A DNA stretch of 64,000 nucleotides from JACDAN01 sp963802375. Its GTDB lineage: Bacteria; Actinomycetota; Thermoleophilia; Gaiellales; Gaiellaceae. Numbering within the stretch: the first letter of the stretch is position 1; each line of letters starts with the position of its first letter. Under the pieces are notes generated by a model. That model did not search any database and was not told the origin of the DNA. It saw only the letters and a list, made by a program, of their open reading frames with translations. Below, one piece after another: positions 8,868-17,339 of this stretch. The stretch spans positions 124,001 through 188,000 of the forward strand of contig CAWDIJ010000013.1 of NCBI GenBank assembly GCA_963802375.1, read 5' to 3'. The translations under genes and the position numbers were made by a program.

Positions 8868-10054
8868 GTCCCGCCTTTCTCGAACTCCTTCAGAATCCGC
8901 CGGCTCACCACCATGCGGTGCACCTCGTCCGGCCCGTCGTAGATCCGTGCGGCGCGCGCCGAGGCATACATCGCCGCCAGCGGCGTCTCGTCGGTGAGCC
9001 CGCGGGCGCCGTGGACCTGGATTGCGCGATCGATGACGTCGTGCAGCGCCTGGGCGGCGTAGAACTTGATCACCGAGACCTCGACCCGAGCCTCGTCGCC
9101 CTCGTCGATCTTGCGCGCAGCGTCGAGCGTCATCAGCCGGCAGGCATAGATCGCCGCCGCGGAGTCCGCGATCCAGTTCTGCACCGTCTGCTTGTCGGCC
9201 AGGCGGGAGCCGAACGCCTCGCGCTCCAGCGAGTACGAGCACAACAGCTCGAACGCGCGCTGCATCTGCCCGAGCCAGCGCATCACGTGGTGGATCCGTC
9301 CCGGTCCCAGCCGCTTCTGTGCGATCCGAAAGCCGCCGCCGGGCTCGCCGAGGGTGTTCGCGACCGGCACGCGGACATCGCGGTACCAGACCTCGCAGTG
9401 GGTCGACCAGCCGCTTCCGACATGGCCCATGACGGGTATCGGCCGGACGATCTCGACGCCGGGTGTGTCCGCGGGAACCAAGATCTGGGACGCGCGTTTG
9501 TGCGGTTCCGCGTCCGGATCGGTCACGGCCATCACGATCCCGAACGCGGCGCCGTCGGCGCCGGACGAGAACCACTTGTGCCCCTCGATCACCCAGTCGT
9601 CGCCGTCGCGCCGCGCCGTCGTCCGGAGAGAGGTCGGGTCTGATCCGGGCACCTCAGGCTCGGTCATCGAGAAGAACGAGCGGATGTCGCCCGCGACCAG
9701 CGGTCGCAACCAGCGCTCCTTCTGCTCGTCGGTCCCGAACAGATGCAGGATTTCCGCGTTGCCGGCATCGGGCGCCTGGCAGCCGAACACGAGCTGCGCG
9801 TACGTCGACCTTCCGATCTCCTCGTTCAGGTGCGCGTACGCGAGGAAGCCCTGGCCCGTGCCGCCGGCTTCGGGCGGGACGTGCGGGGCCCAGAGCCCCT
9901 CTTCCTTCGCCTTCGCGCGTAGCGACCGGATCAGGTCGGCGTCGTCGGACTGGAGCTCGCGCTCGTTCGGGTACACGTGCTGCTCCATGAACGCGCGATA
10001 GCGCTCGCGCAGCTCCTGGATCTCTTCGGTCGGAGCGAGTTCCGTCACCGCCAC
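8852..10054 (-). CDS. ACAD10/11-like (LvaC-like) acyl-CoA dehydrogenase
   Basis: A 400-residue flavoprotein of the dehydrogenase branch that includes human ACAD10/ACAD11 and Pseudomonas LvaC. FSMTEPEVPGSDPTSLRTTA and EGHKWFSSGADGAAFGIVMA form the flavin domain; REAFGSRLADKQTVQNWIAD and AIQVHGARGLTDETPLAAMY the C-terminal helices. The usual catalytic-Glu segment is replaced by RIYDGPDEVHRMVVSRRIL, with Asp in that place, which is typical of this branch. In LvaC the family removes phosphate from a 4-phospho-acyl-CoA to give the enoyl-CoA. An APH-fold kinase and DUF6285 partner are encoded in the divergent operon. Start GTG 10054 is the most plausible of two close GTGs (other at 10048). Confidence 0.87.
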   Translation of the reverse strand: MAVTELAPTEEIQELRERYRAFMEQHVYPNERELQSDDADLIRSLRAKAKEEGLWAPHVPPEAGGTGQGFLAYAHLNEEIGRSTYAQLVFGCQAPDAGNAEILHLFGTDEQKERWLRPLVAGDIRSFFSMTEPEVPGSDPTSLRTTARRDGDDWVIEGHKWFSSGADGAAFGIVMAVTDPDAEPHKRASQILVPADTPGVEIVRPIPVMGHVGSGWSTHCEVWYRDVRVPVANTLGEPGGGFRIAQKRLGPGRIHHVMRWLGQMQRAFELLCSYSLEREAFGSRLADKQTVQNWIADSAAAIYACRLMTLDAARKIDEGDEARVEVSVIKFYAAQALHDVIDRAIQVHGARGLTDETPLAAMYASARAARIYDGPDEVHRMVVSRRILKEFEKGGTWRFS

Positions 10055-10072
10055 CGGGTTAGCATCGCATGC
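10055..10072. promoter_or_regulatory. Very short divergent promoter, leaderless plus-strand start
   Basis: Only 18 bases separate the divergent starts at 10054 and 10073. TAGCAT (10060-10065) fits a -10 box and ends 7 bases before the GTG at 10073, so the plus-strand operon is probably leaderless. The -35 region must lie inside the dehydrogenase gene. Confidence 0.45.
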
Positions 10073-11080
10073 GTGCGGCTCGGCTTCTACATGGGGTACG
10101 CGCCGCCCGGGACGAACCCGACGGAGCTGGTGGCGCTCGCCCAGGAGGCGGAGACGCTCGGCTACGACTCCGCCTGGGCAGCCGAGGCGTGGGGGACGGA
10201 CGCGGCAACCGTGCTCTCCTGGCTCGCAGCGACCACGACGACGCTCAAGGTCGGCTCGGCGATCTTCCAGATCCCGGCTCGGACACCCACGAACACGGCC
10301 ATGACCGCAGCGACGCTGGACCTCATGTCGGGCGGCCGCTTCCTCCTCGGGCTGGGCGTCTCGGGGCCGCAGGTCGTCGAGGGCTGGCACGGCGAGCCCT
10401 GGGGGAAGCCGATCACGAAGATGCGCGAGTATGTGGAGATCGTCCGCGCCGTCCTGCGGCGGGAGACCATCCAGCACGAAGGCGCGCACTACCAGGTGCC
10501 GTACGCCGGGCCGAACGCGACCGGGCTCGGCAAGCCGCTCAAGCTGATGGCCCGTCCGTTGCGGCCGGACATTCCGATCTACCTCGCGGTCTTCAAGCCC
10601 CGGTCGGTAGAGCTCGCGGCCGAGATCGCCGACGGATGGCTGCCCATCTTCTTCTCGCCCGAGCGCGCCCGCGGGACGTTCCCCGCGCCCTTCGCCCGCG
10701 GAGACGGCTTCGACATCGCGCCCGCGGTGCCGGCCGTGGCCATCGACGATGTGGAGATTGCCCGGGACGTTCTGCGGCCCTACTACGCCCTCTACATCGG
10801 CGGGATGGGCGCTCGCGGCGCGAACTTCTACAACGATCTCGTCGCGAGCTTCGGGTTCGAGGCCGAGGCGAAGCAGATTCAGGACCTCTTTCTCGACGGC
10901 AAGCAGCGCGATGCCGCCGCGGCGGTACCCGATCGGCTGATCGACGAGCTCGCCCTCGTCGGGCCACCGGACCGGATCCGGGACCGGCTGGCCGCGTGGA
11001 AGGATTCGGGTGCGACGACGCTCCTGATCTCGACCCGCGACCAGGCGACCCTTCGCGTCGTCTCGGAGGCTCTCCAATGA
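10073..11080 (+). CDS. LLM-class F420-dependent oxidoreductase
   Basis: A 335-residue luciferase-like monooxygenase-fold protein. The N-terminus RLGFYMGYAPPGTNPTELVA is followed by LGYDSAWAAEAWGTDAATVL, LSGGRFLLGLGVSGPQ-type text (MSGGRFLLGLGVSGPQVVEG) and IPIYLAVFKPRSVELAAEIA plus DGWLPIFFSPE, all typical of the F420-dependent hydride-transfer group rather than FMN monooxygenases. GTG 10073 is used because it gives the first beta strand directly. First gene of a five-gene overlapping operon with an SDR, an APH kinase, a DUF6285 protein and a phosphatase. It may redox-convert a hydroxy/keto group of the pathway substrate; that is inference. Confidence 0.87.
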   Translation: MRLGFYMGYAPPGTNPTELVALAQEAETLGYDSAWAAEAWGTDAATVLSWLAATTTTLKVGSAIFQIPARTPTNTAMTAATLDLMSGGRFLLGLGVSGPQVVEGWHGEPWGKPITKMREYVEIVRAVLRRETIQHEGAHYQVPYAGPNATGLGKPLKLMARPLRPDIPIYLAVFKPRSVELAAEIADGWLPIFFSPERARGTFPAPFARGDGFDIAPAVPAVAIDDVEIARDVLRPYYALYIGGMGARGANFYNDLVASFGFEAEAKQIQDLFLDGKQRDAAAAVPDRLIDELALVGPPDRIRDRLAAWKDSGATTLLISTRDQATLRVVSEALQ

Positions 11081-11838
11081 AGCTGTTCGATCTCAGCGGC
11101 AAGACGGCGATCGTGACCGGGGGAGGCAAGGGGATCGGCCGTCAGATGGCCGAGGGCCTGGCCGAAGCCGGTGCGAACCTCGTCCTCTGCGCGCGCCAGG
11201 CCGAACGGTGCGAGCAGGCGGCCGCCGAGCTCGAGGAGCTCGGCGTCAGGGCGCTCGGCCTGGGCTGCGACGTGCGCGATCCCGAGCAGGTGGCGGCGGT
11301 CGTCGCGCGAACCGTCGCCGACTTCGGCGCCGTCGACGTCCTCGTCAACAACGCCGGCACGGTCTGGGGCGCTTCTCCCGAAGACATGCCGCTCGAGGGC
11401 TGGCAGAAAGTCGTGGACGTCAACATGACCGGCGTCTTCCTCTTCTCGCAGGCGGCCGGGAGGACGATGATCGACGGCGACGGAGGGTCGATCGTGAACA
11501 TCGCCTCGGTCGCCGGGTTGCACGGGTCCCCCGGCGAGATCACGAACTCGGTCGTCTACCACGCAACGAAGGGCGGCGTGATCGCGTTCACTCGAGACCT
11601 GGCGTGCAAGTGGGCCGGTCACGGGATCCGCGTCAATGCGATCGCGCCCGGCTGGTTCCCGTCGGACATGGCCAACTTCGTGCTCGAGCGCCACGGCGAC
11701 AGGCTGGTCGAGTCGGTGCCGCTCCGCCGCTTCGGCGGGGCCGACGACCTGAAGGGACCGGTCGTCTTCCTCGCCTCGGACGCCTCGGCGTACGTGACGG
11801 GCCACACCCTCGTCGTTGACGGGGGCCAATCGGCTTGA
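11077..11838 (+). CDS. SDR-family oxidoreductase (LvaD-like position)
   Basis: A complete 253-residue classical SDR. VTGGGKGIGRQMAEGL is the cofactor motif, LVNNAGTVWGA the NNAG motif, IASVAGLHGS and VVYHATKGGVIAFTRDLA the Ser and YxxxK, NAIAPGWFPSDM the PG motif and VTGHTLVVDGGQSA the usual C-terminus. Start ATG overlaps the LLM stop (ATGA). In the Lva pathway an SDR interconverts the 4-oxo and 4-hydroxy acyl-CoA; this gene occupies the equivalent place beside the kinase, but could equally be a 3-hydroxyacyl-CoA dehydrogenase. Confidence 0.9.
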   Translation: MKLFDLSGKTAIVTGGGKGIGRQMAEGLAEAGANLVLCARQAERCEQAAAELEELGVRALGLGCDVRDPEQVAAVVARTVADFGAVDVLVNNAGTVWGASPEDMPLEGWQKVVDVNMTGVFLFSQAAGRTMIDGDGGSIVNIASVAGLHGSPGEITNSVVYHATKGGVIAFTRDLACKWAGHGIRVNAIAPGWFPSDMANFVLERHGDRLVESVPLRRFGGADDLKGPVVFLASDASAYVTGHTLVVDGGQSA

Positions 11839-12767
11839 ACGACCCTGCCCCCTGGGCAGGCGAGCTCGAGGCCCGGCTCGGGCGTCGCGTCGAGGCTATG
11901 CAGCTCCTGCCCGGCGGTGCGTCGAAGGAGGCCTGGGCAGTCGAGACGGACGAGGGCAGCCTGCTCGTTCGCCGGGCGCTCGGCGGCGTGATTCACGAGG
12001 GGACGCTGTCGCTGGAGCACGAGTTCGAGGTGCTCCAGGCCGCCGAAGAGGCCGGCGTCAGGGTGCCGCATCCTGTCGCCTACCTCGGCGAGCTAGCAGG
12101 GCGCGAGGCCTTCGCAATGGAGTTCGTGGAAGGCGAGACGATCGGCAGGCGGATCGTCCGTGATCCGCCCGCAGGCCTGGAGATCCAGCTCGCCGACGAG
12201 CTCGCGAAGATCCACGCGATTCCGCCCGAGCGCCTTCCCTTCCTCCGCTCCGCCGACGTCGTCACGCGGTTCGAGCACGAGCTCGACTCGGTCGGAGATC
12301 CGCACCCGGCGCTCGAGTACGGGCTCTGGTGGCTGCGGGAGCACCAGCCCGAGCCGCTCACCGACGTCGTGGCTCACGGCGACTTCCGGCTCGGTAACGT
12401 CGTCGTCTCGGAGCGTGGCCTCGTCTCCATTCTGGACTGGGAGTTCGCGCACCTCTCCGACCCACGCGAGGACGTCGCGTGGCCGCTCGTCCGGGCGTGG
12501 CGCTTCGGCGTGGACGACCGGCGCCTCGGCGGCGTCGGCGAGGTGGAGCCGTACCTCGAGCGCTACGCGCAGCTGACCGGGCGCTCGATCTCGGAGGACG
12601 AGCTCTACTGGTGGGAGGTCCTCGGCAACGTCAAGTGGGGTGTCGGCTGCCTCACGCAGTGCAGGCGCCACCTGACCGGCCTCGACCGCAGCGTCGAGTA
12701 CGCGGTTCTCGGCAGGATGGCCGCCGAGATGGAGTACGAGCTCCTCGACCTGATCGAACATGCCTGA
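11835..12767 (+). CDS. APH-fold phosphotransferase, LvaA/ACAD10-kinase-like
   Basis: A 310-residue phosphotransferase with the aminoglycoside-phosphotransferase fold. AMQLLPGGASKEAWAVETD is the nucleotide-binding start, VAHGDFRLGNVVVSERGLVS the catalytic HGDxxxxN loop and ILDWEFAHLSDPREDVAW the Mg-binding DxE-type motif. Being next to an ACAD10/11-like dehydrogenase and a DUF6285 protein points to the kinase that phosphorylates the hydroxyl of 4-hydroxyacyl-CoA (LvaA; N-terminal domain of ACAD10/11), not to antibiotic resistance. TTG 11835 overlaps the SDR stop (TTGA). Confidence 0.85.
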   Translation: MNDPAPWAGELEARLGRRVEAMQLLPGGASKEAWAVETDEGSLLVRRALGGVIHEGTLSLEHEFEVLQAAEEAGVRVPHPVAYLGELAGREAFAMEFVEGETIGRRIVRDPPAGLEIQLADELAKIHAIPPERLPFLRSADVVTRFEHELDSVGDPHPALEYGLWWLREHQPEPLTDVVAHGDFRLGNVVVSERGLVSILDWEFAHLSDPREDVAWPLVRAWRFGVDDRRLGGVGEVEPYLERYAQLTGRSISEDELYWWEVLGNVKWGVGCLTQCRRHLTGLDRSVEYAVLGRMAAEMEYELLDLIEHA

Positions 12768-13065
12768 CCGCCCTACCGCACCCGAGCTGATCGAAGCCGT
12801 GTTCGAGTTCCTCTCGGGAGAGCTGCTCCCGACCATCGACGACCATCGCCTGAGGTTCCGGACGCTTGTCGCGATGAACGCACTCGGCATCGCCCGGCGG
12901 GAGCTCGAGGCGGGAGAGGAGGGCATGGGCGAGGACGAGCTTCGCGACCTCGCACGGCGGATCCGGGCGGGCGACGTCGACGAGGGCATGCACGCACGCC
13001 TGAAGGAGCACGTCGCAGGAAAGCTTCGTGTCTCCAACCCCGCCTGCCTCGAGAAATACGAGTGA
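12760..13065 (+). CDS. DUF6285-like small protein (LvaB-like)
   Basis: A 101-residue helical protein: PTAPELIEAVFEFLSGELLP, RFRTLVAMNALGIARRELEA, then LRDLARRIRAGDVDE and a final LKEHVAGKLRVSNPACLEKY. This pattern matches my recollection of DUF6285, the family of Pseudomonas LvaB, which is needed with the LvaA kinase for phosphorylation of 4-hydroxyacyl-CoA. The start overlaps the end of the kinase gene by 8 bases and the stop overlaps the phosphatase start (GTGA), so all three are translationally coupled. The role as kinase partner is inference from family and context. Confidence 0.75.
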   Translation: MPDRPTAPELIEAVFEFLSGELLPTIDDHRLRFRTLVAMNALGIARRELEAGEEGMGEDELRDLARRIRAGDVDEGMHARLKEHVAGKLRVSNPACLEKYE

Positions 13066-13718
13066 CCCGGCGCCGGATCTACCTCATGCGCCACGGACGG
13101 GTGGCGTACTTCGACCAGGGCCGGCCGCTTCCGCCTCACGACGTGCCGCTGACGCCCGAGGGCCGCGAGGAGGTCCAGGCTGCGGCCGCCGTGCTGGATG
13201 GAATCTTGTTCGACCGCGTGATCACGAGCGGCCTGCCGCGGACGGTCGAAACGGCGCGGATCCTGGCTCCGGACGCGGAGATCGAGTCCTGGCCAGAGCT
13301 GCGCGAGATCGAGTCCGGTCGGCTCGGCGACATCCCGGAGGACGAGCTCGAGCGCACGTTCGTCGAGGCCTGGCGGGACGTCGTACCGGAGGAGGCGAAG
13401 TTCCTCGGCGGCGAGTCGGTCGGATCGCTGCTCGACCGGGTCATCCCGGCCGTCGATCGACTGCTCGCCGATACCGACTGGGACGTGCTTCTCGCCGTGC
13501 TTCACGGCGGAGTCAACCGCGCGATCCTCTCCTACGCGCTGACGGGCGGCCGTGCATTTCTCGGCAACTTCGAGCAGTCTCCAGGCTGTATCAACGTCCT
13601 CGACGTCGGCGACGACTGGGTCGTTCGCGCCGTCAACACCTCGCCGTCCGACGTGGCGCACCGCGTCAACCGGCTGCGCACGATGGAAGAGCTCTGGAGC
13701 GAGTTCAAACCGGCCTGA
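13062..13718 (+). CDS. Histidine phosphatase family protein
   Basis: A 218-residue phosphoglycerate-mutase-like phosphatase. IYLMRHGRVAYF at residues 5-16 holds the catalytic RHG, VITSGLPRTVETARIL the second Arg, and VLHGGVNRAILSY the second catalytic His. GTG start overlaps the DUF6285 stop. Last gene of the operon with the APH kinase. It could hydrolyse a phosphorylated intermediate or by-product of the kinase step; unlike the kinase, a phosphatase is not part of the known lva operon, so its role here is unexplained. Confidence 0.85.
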   Translation: MTRRRIYLMRHGRVAYFDQGRPLPPHDVPLTPEGREEVQAAAAVLDGILFDRVITSGLPRTVETARILAPDAEIESWPELREIESGRLGDIPEDELERTFVEAWRDVVPEEAKFLGGESVGSLLDRVIPAVDRLLADTDWDVLLAVLHGGVNRAILSYALTGGRAFLGNFEQSPGCINVLDVGDDWVVRAVNTSPSDVAHRVNRLRTMEELWSEFKPA

Positions 13719-13775
13719 CGCGACGGGCGCTGGTCCGTCAGAATCGCCCTTCGCGTCTACGGAATGGGGGGTCCC

Positions 13776-15819
13776 ATGCGTTCGCTGCTCGCTGCGGCTC
13801 TGATCGCGCTCTCACTCGTCGTTCCTGGAACCGCGCTTGCCGCCGTCAAGGCCGGCGAGCCGTTTCCGAGCAACCTCTTCGCGACAGCGGACCGGACGCA
13901 GGTGACCGGCCTTCGCGTGAACCTTCCGAAGCCCGACTGCGCGGCGCGGCCGTCCGACTGCGCAGACGTCGACGTCCTCAACACGCTCGACGGCTTCAAT
14001 ATCCAGCCGCGCATCTCGATCCCGTTCTCCGGCCCGATCGACGTCGCCACCGTCTCGAGCGAGACGGTGTTCCTCATCGGCCCGCGCGGTCGGCGAGTCG
14101 GCATCAATCAGACCGTCTGGGAGCCCGCCGCGAACACGCTGCACGTCGAGAGCGATGAGCAGCTGGAGCAGCACTCGAGGTATCTGCTCATCGTCACCCG
14201 CGGCGTTCGCGGCTCCGACGGGCAACCGCTCGACAGCTCCGCTTTCTGGCGCGACACGCGCGCGGTCTGGAGCGGACAAGGCGTATCGCACGCAGCTGCT
14301 CTTCGCGCTCGGGGCGTCGCTCTTTGCCGGGGCGGCCCCGGAGCACGTTGCAGCGGCGAGCCTCTTCACGACCCAGAGCATCGACGCGATCTCGAAGAAG
14401 GTCCGGAGGCAGGTCCGGAAGGCCCAGGCGCCCACGCCAACCTTTGCGCTCGGTACCGGCGGAGAGCGGACGGTCTTCCCCCTCTCGTCGATCACGGGGA
14501 TCCAGTGGACCCGGCAGACGGGGACCTCCACGTTCACGACGTCCTCCCTGCCGACGCCCGCACTGTCGGTCTTCCCCGGCTCGGTGGGCACGGTCGCCTT
14601 TGGGTCGTTCGCATCTTCGGATTACCAGACCGCCGCCAAGGTCGTTCCTCCGGTCGGGACGAGGACCGGGAAGCCGACGCCGCAGGGCACGAACCAGATC
14701 CAGTTCACGCTGTTCATGCCGGCCGGGGCCACGCCGGCCGCCGGCTGGCCGGTCGCGATCTTCGGGCACGGCTTCACCGATTCCAAGAACGGAGCGCCGT
14801 GGGCGGTCGCATCCTCACTCGCGCGCGCCGGGATCGCCACGATCGCGATCAACGTGGTCGGGCACGGCGGCGGCCCACTCGGCTCGTACACGGTCCTTCG
14901 GTCTGGAGCGGCTCCGGTCAGCTTGCCGGCCGGCGGGCGCGGCATCGACCAGGACGGCAACGGAACGATCGACTCGACCGAAGGCGTCAATGCGGCGCCT
15001 CCGCAGACGCTTGTGGGCAACCGCGACGGCCTGCGCCAGACCGTGTTCGACCTGCTCCAGCTCGTCGAAGTGCTGGAGCAGGGCGTCGACGTCGACGGAG
15101 ACGGCGGGAGCGACCTCGAGCGATCACGGATCTACTACGCCGGGCAATCGTTCGGGGGCATCTACGGCGTGCCGCTCCTGGGTCTCGAGCGGAAGATCCG
15201 CGCGGGCGTGCCCAACGTCCCCGGTGGCCCGATCATCGAGATCGCGCGGCTCTCACCGAGCTTCCGGCCCCTCGTCGGGATCGCGCTCATCTCGCGCGTC
15301 CCGTCGCTCTACAACGCCGTGCCGAACCCGACGTTTACGTCGTTCGTCGAGAACAAGCCGCTGCGGAACCTGCCCACGGTCGTCGACACCGTGCCGGGCG
15401 CATCCGCGATCCAGCAGTTCCTCGATCGAACGGAGTGGGCGCAGCAGGCCGCCAATCCGGCGGCGTACGCGCCGCTCGTCAAGCGCCCCGCGATCCTCCA
15501 GTTCGCGCGCGGTGATCAGACCGTGCCGAACCCGACGACTTCGGCGATCATTCGCGCCGGTGGGCTCGCCTCGCAGACGACGGTCTACCGGAACGACCTC
15601 GCCTTCCAGGCGAACCCTGCGGTTCCGCGGAACCCGCATGGGTTCCTGACCAGCATCACGAACCCGGCCATTGCGCAGTTCGCCCTGGCCGCTCAAGCGC
15701 AGATCGCGACGTTCTTCGCGAGCGACGGCGACACGGTGATCGACCCGGACGGCGCCGGGCCGATCTTCGAGACGCCGATGGTCGGTCCGCCGCCCGAGGA
15801 CCTGGCCTACCTGCCGTAG
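13776..15819 (+). CDS. Secreted lipase/esterase of the VolA-like type (one frameshift)
   Basis: About 680 residues. ATG 13776 is preceded by a GGGGGG run and starts a clear signal peptide, MRSLLAAALIALSLVV-PGTALA, with cleavage likely after ALA. An N-terminal beta-rich domain (FNIQPRISIPFSGPIDVATV, VFLIGPRG) resembles bacterial Ig-like 'lipase N' domains. Near 14262-14275 the frame shifts by one base; thereafter FALGASLFAG and an alpha/beta hydrolase domain follow with VAIFGHGFTDSKNGAPWAVA and the nucleophile elbow GQSFGG. DQDGNGTIDS and DVDGDGGSDLERS look like calcium-binding loops. Likely an extracellular ester-hydrolysing enzyme providing fatty acids to the neighbouring acyl-CoA genes. Confidence 0.75.
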
Positions 15820-15846
15820 GCCGCTAGCCGCGCCCGGTGTGAGCGG

Positions 15847-16473
15847 TTACGCCGGGCGCAGGCTCTCGAGGCGCTCCCGGATCGCGCGGCGCGCCTCGTC
15901 GAACACGGTCGGGTCGCGGAAGAGCTGGAACTGGGAGTTCGCCGACTGCGCAAAGGCGTCGAGCTGGAAGGCGATCGTCCGCGGGCTCGTCTCCGGGCTC
16001 AACTCGCCGGCCGCCTGCGCCTGCTCGACGGCGTGCTCGAGGTACGAGAGCCACGACCGGATCATCGTCTCGATGCGGTCCCGCACCGGCCCGGGCCGGT
16101 GGTTGAACTCGGCCGAGGTCGCCGCGAAGAAGCAGCCGCCCGGGAAGACCTGTCGCTCTGCGTAGTCGACCATGTGGTCGCATAGGGCCCAGACCCGGGG
16201 GAGGCCCTTGGGCGCCTCACGGGCGGGATCGATGACCTCCTCGCGAAAGAGCGAGGCGGCGTGGTCGACGGTGGCGAGCTGGAGCTCTTCCTTCGAGCCG
16301 AAGTGGGCGAAGAGGCCGCTCTTGCTCAGCTGGGCAGCCTCGGCGAGCCGACCGATCGACAGCGGCTCGAGGCCCTCCTGGGTCGCGAGCTCCGCCGCGC
16401 GCGTCAAGATCGAATGCCGAGTTCGCTCGCCCTTCGTTTTCAGCACGGACGTCTGATTCTTTGTCCCGACCAC
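15847..16473 (-). CDS. TetR-family transcriptional regulator
   Basis: A 208-residue TetR protein. The helix-turn-helix is in LSIGRLAEAAQLSKSGLFAH plus FGSKEELQLATVDHAA, and the ligand domain contains the conserved FPGGCFFAATSAEFNHRPGP with a Cys typical of a subgroup related to YxaF/NemR-like regulators. GTG 16473 is chosen because TATACT (minus strand, 16480-16485) ends 6 bases upstream, a leaderless arrangement; upstream in-frame TTG at 16503 would place the promoter inside the gene. Divergent from a glyoxalase-like gene whose promoter contains an 18-bp palindrome. Confidence 0.87.
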   Translation of the reverse strand: MVGTKNQTSVLKTKGERTRHSILTRAAELATQEGLEPLSIGRLAEAAQLSKSGLFAHFGSKEELQLATVDHAASLFREEVIDPAREAPKGLPRVWALCDHMVDYAERQVFPGGCFFAATSAEFNHRPGPVRDRIETMIRSWLSYLEHAVEQAQAAGELSPETSPRTIAFQLDAFAQSANSQFQLFRDPTVFDEARRAIRERLESLRPA

Positions 16474-16479
16474 GCGCAG

Positions 16480-16525
16480 AGTATAGACAGTCAGACTTGA
16501 CAAAATAGTACGGTCGTTCTATTCT
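16480..16525. promoter_or_regulatory. Divergent promoters with TetR-type operator
   Basis: For the plus strand TTGACA (16497-16502), a 17-base spacer and TATTCT (16520-16525) form a near-consensus sigma-70 promoter whose product would start at or next to ATG 16534. Within the spacer, ATAGTACG (16505-16512) and CGTTCTAT (16515-16522) form an 18-bp palindrome with one mismatch around GT, resembling NemR-type boxes. A bound TetR would block RNA polymerase. On the minus strand TATACT (16485-16480) serves the regulator. Confidence 0.7.
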
Positions 16526-16533
16526 CCTCGCCA

Positions 16534-16941
16534 ATGGAGCTCGACCACCTCACGGTCTTCGTCCGCAGCTATTCGGTGAGCAAGCCGTTCTACGAGGAGA
16601 CTCTGGCGCCCCTGGGGCTCGTTCTTCTCCTCGACTGGCCCGACGAGCACCGCGCCTACTTCGGCCGTCCCGGGAGTCCGAGCTCCCTCTGGCTCGTCGA
16701 GTCGGAGCTCGCCGGCAGGCTCGAGATCGCCCTCACCGCCGAGGACGTCGGTGTCGTCCACGCGTTCTACGGCACGGCGATCGCGGCCGGCGGGCGGGCG
16801 GACTGGGAGCCGGGTGTCCGGCCGGAGTACAACCGCGCGTACTACTCGGCGCGGGTCTTCGACTTCGACGGCAACTCGCTCGAGGCGGTCTTCCGCGGCG
16901 AGGCGACACCCGCCGCGCTGCAGCCCCCCGCAGCCGCGTAA
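16534..16941 (+). CDS. VOC-family (glyoxalase/dioxygenase fold) protein
   Basis: A 135-residue vicinal-oxygen-chelate protein with two beta-alpha-beta-beta-beta units: LDHLTVFVRSYSVSKPFYEE at the start and ARVFDFDGNSLEAVFR at the end, the latter with the usual DPDGN-like turn and terminal Glu ligand. His4, and Glu near residue 122, are candidate metal ligands. The promoter carries a palindrome probably bound by the divergent TetR regulator, which suggests induction by an electrophile or xenobiotic; similar NemR/YxaF-type pairs control detoxification enzymes. The actual substrate is unknown. Confidence 0.82.
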   Translation: MELDHLTVFVRSYSVSKPFYEETLAPLGLVLLLDWPDEHRAYFGRPGSPSSLWLVESELAGRLEIALTAEDVGVVHAFYGTAIAAGGRADWEPGVRPEYNRAYYSARVFDFDGNSLEAVFRGEATPAALQPPAAA

Positions 16942-16952
16942 CCTCACCTCTC

Positions 16953-17339
16953 GTGCAAGAGCTGGGAGAGATGATCCCGTTCGCCGGGCACCTTGGAATC
17001 GAGGTGGACGCGGCCGCGCCGGAAGAGGTGCGCGGCGGGATGGACTGGGCGCCCGAGAAGTGCACGGCGGCCGGCGTGCTTCACGGCGGGGCGCTGATGG
17101 CGTTTGCCGACACGCTGGGAGGCGTTACCGCCTTCCTCAACCTTCCCGACGGCGGCGGGACGACAGCGACGGTCGAGTCGAAGACGAACTTCTTCCGCGC
17201 GGTCCGCGAGGGGCGGCTGGAAGGCGTGACTCGCCCGCTTCACGTCGGCCGAAGCTTCATCGTCGTCCAGACGGACGTCTACGACGCGCAGCAACGCCAC
17301 GTCGCCCAGATCACCCAGACCCAGGCTGTCCTCAGCTAG
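16953..17339 (+). CDS. PaaI-family acyl-CoA thioesterase
   Basis: A 128-residue hotdog-fold thioesterase. VLHGGALMAFADTLGGVTAF contains the HGG loop and the Asp on the central helix used in catalysis by PaaI-type enzymes; ATVESKTNFFRAVREGRLEG and RPLHVGRSFIVVQTDVYDAQ are the following strands. It would hydrolyse aromatic or short-chain acyl-CoA thioesters. GTG 16953 lies 11 bases after the VOC gene stop, so the two are probably co-transcribed. The stop shares CTAG with the convergent hydrolase gene. Confidence 0.87.
   Translation: MQELGEMIPFAGHLGIEVDAAAPEEVRGGMDWAPEKCTAAGVLHGGALMAFADTLGGVTAFLNLPDGGGTTATVESKTNFFRAVREGRLEGVTRPLHVGRSFIVVQTDVYDAQQRHVAQITQTQAVLS

Noticed and set aside
11835..12767. 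Aminoglycoside resistance gene
   Set aside because: The fold is APH, but the operon partners (DUF6285-like protein, ACAD10/11-like dehydrogenase, SDR) point to an acyl-CoA kinase.
13764..13766. ATG 13764 as start of the secreted lipase
   Set aside because: ATG 13776 is better: a G-rich ribosome binding site lies 4 bases before it and the signal peptide begins directly there.
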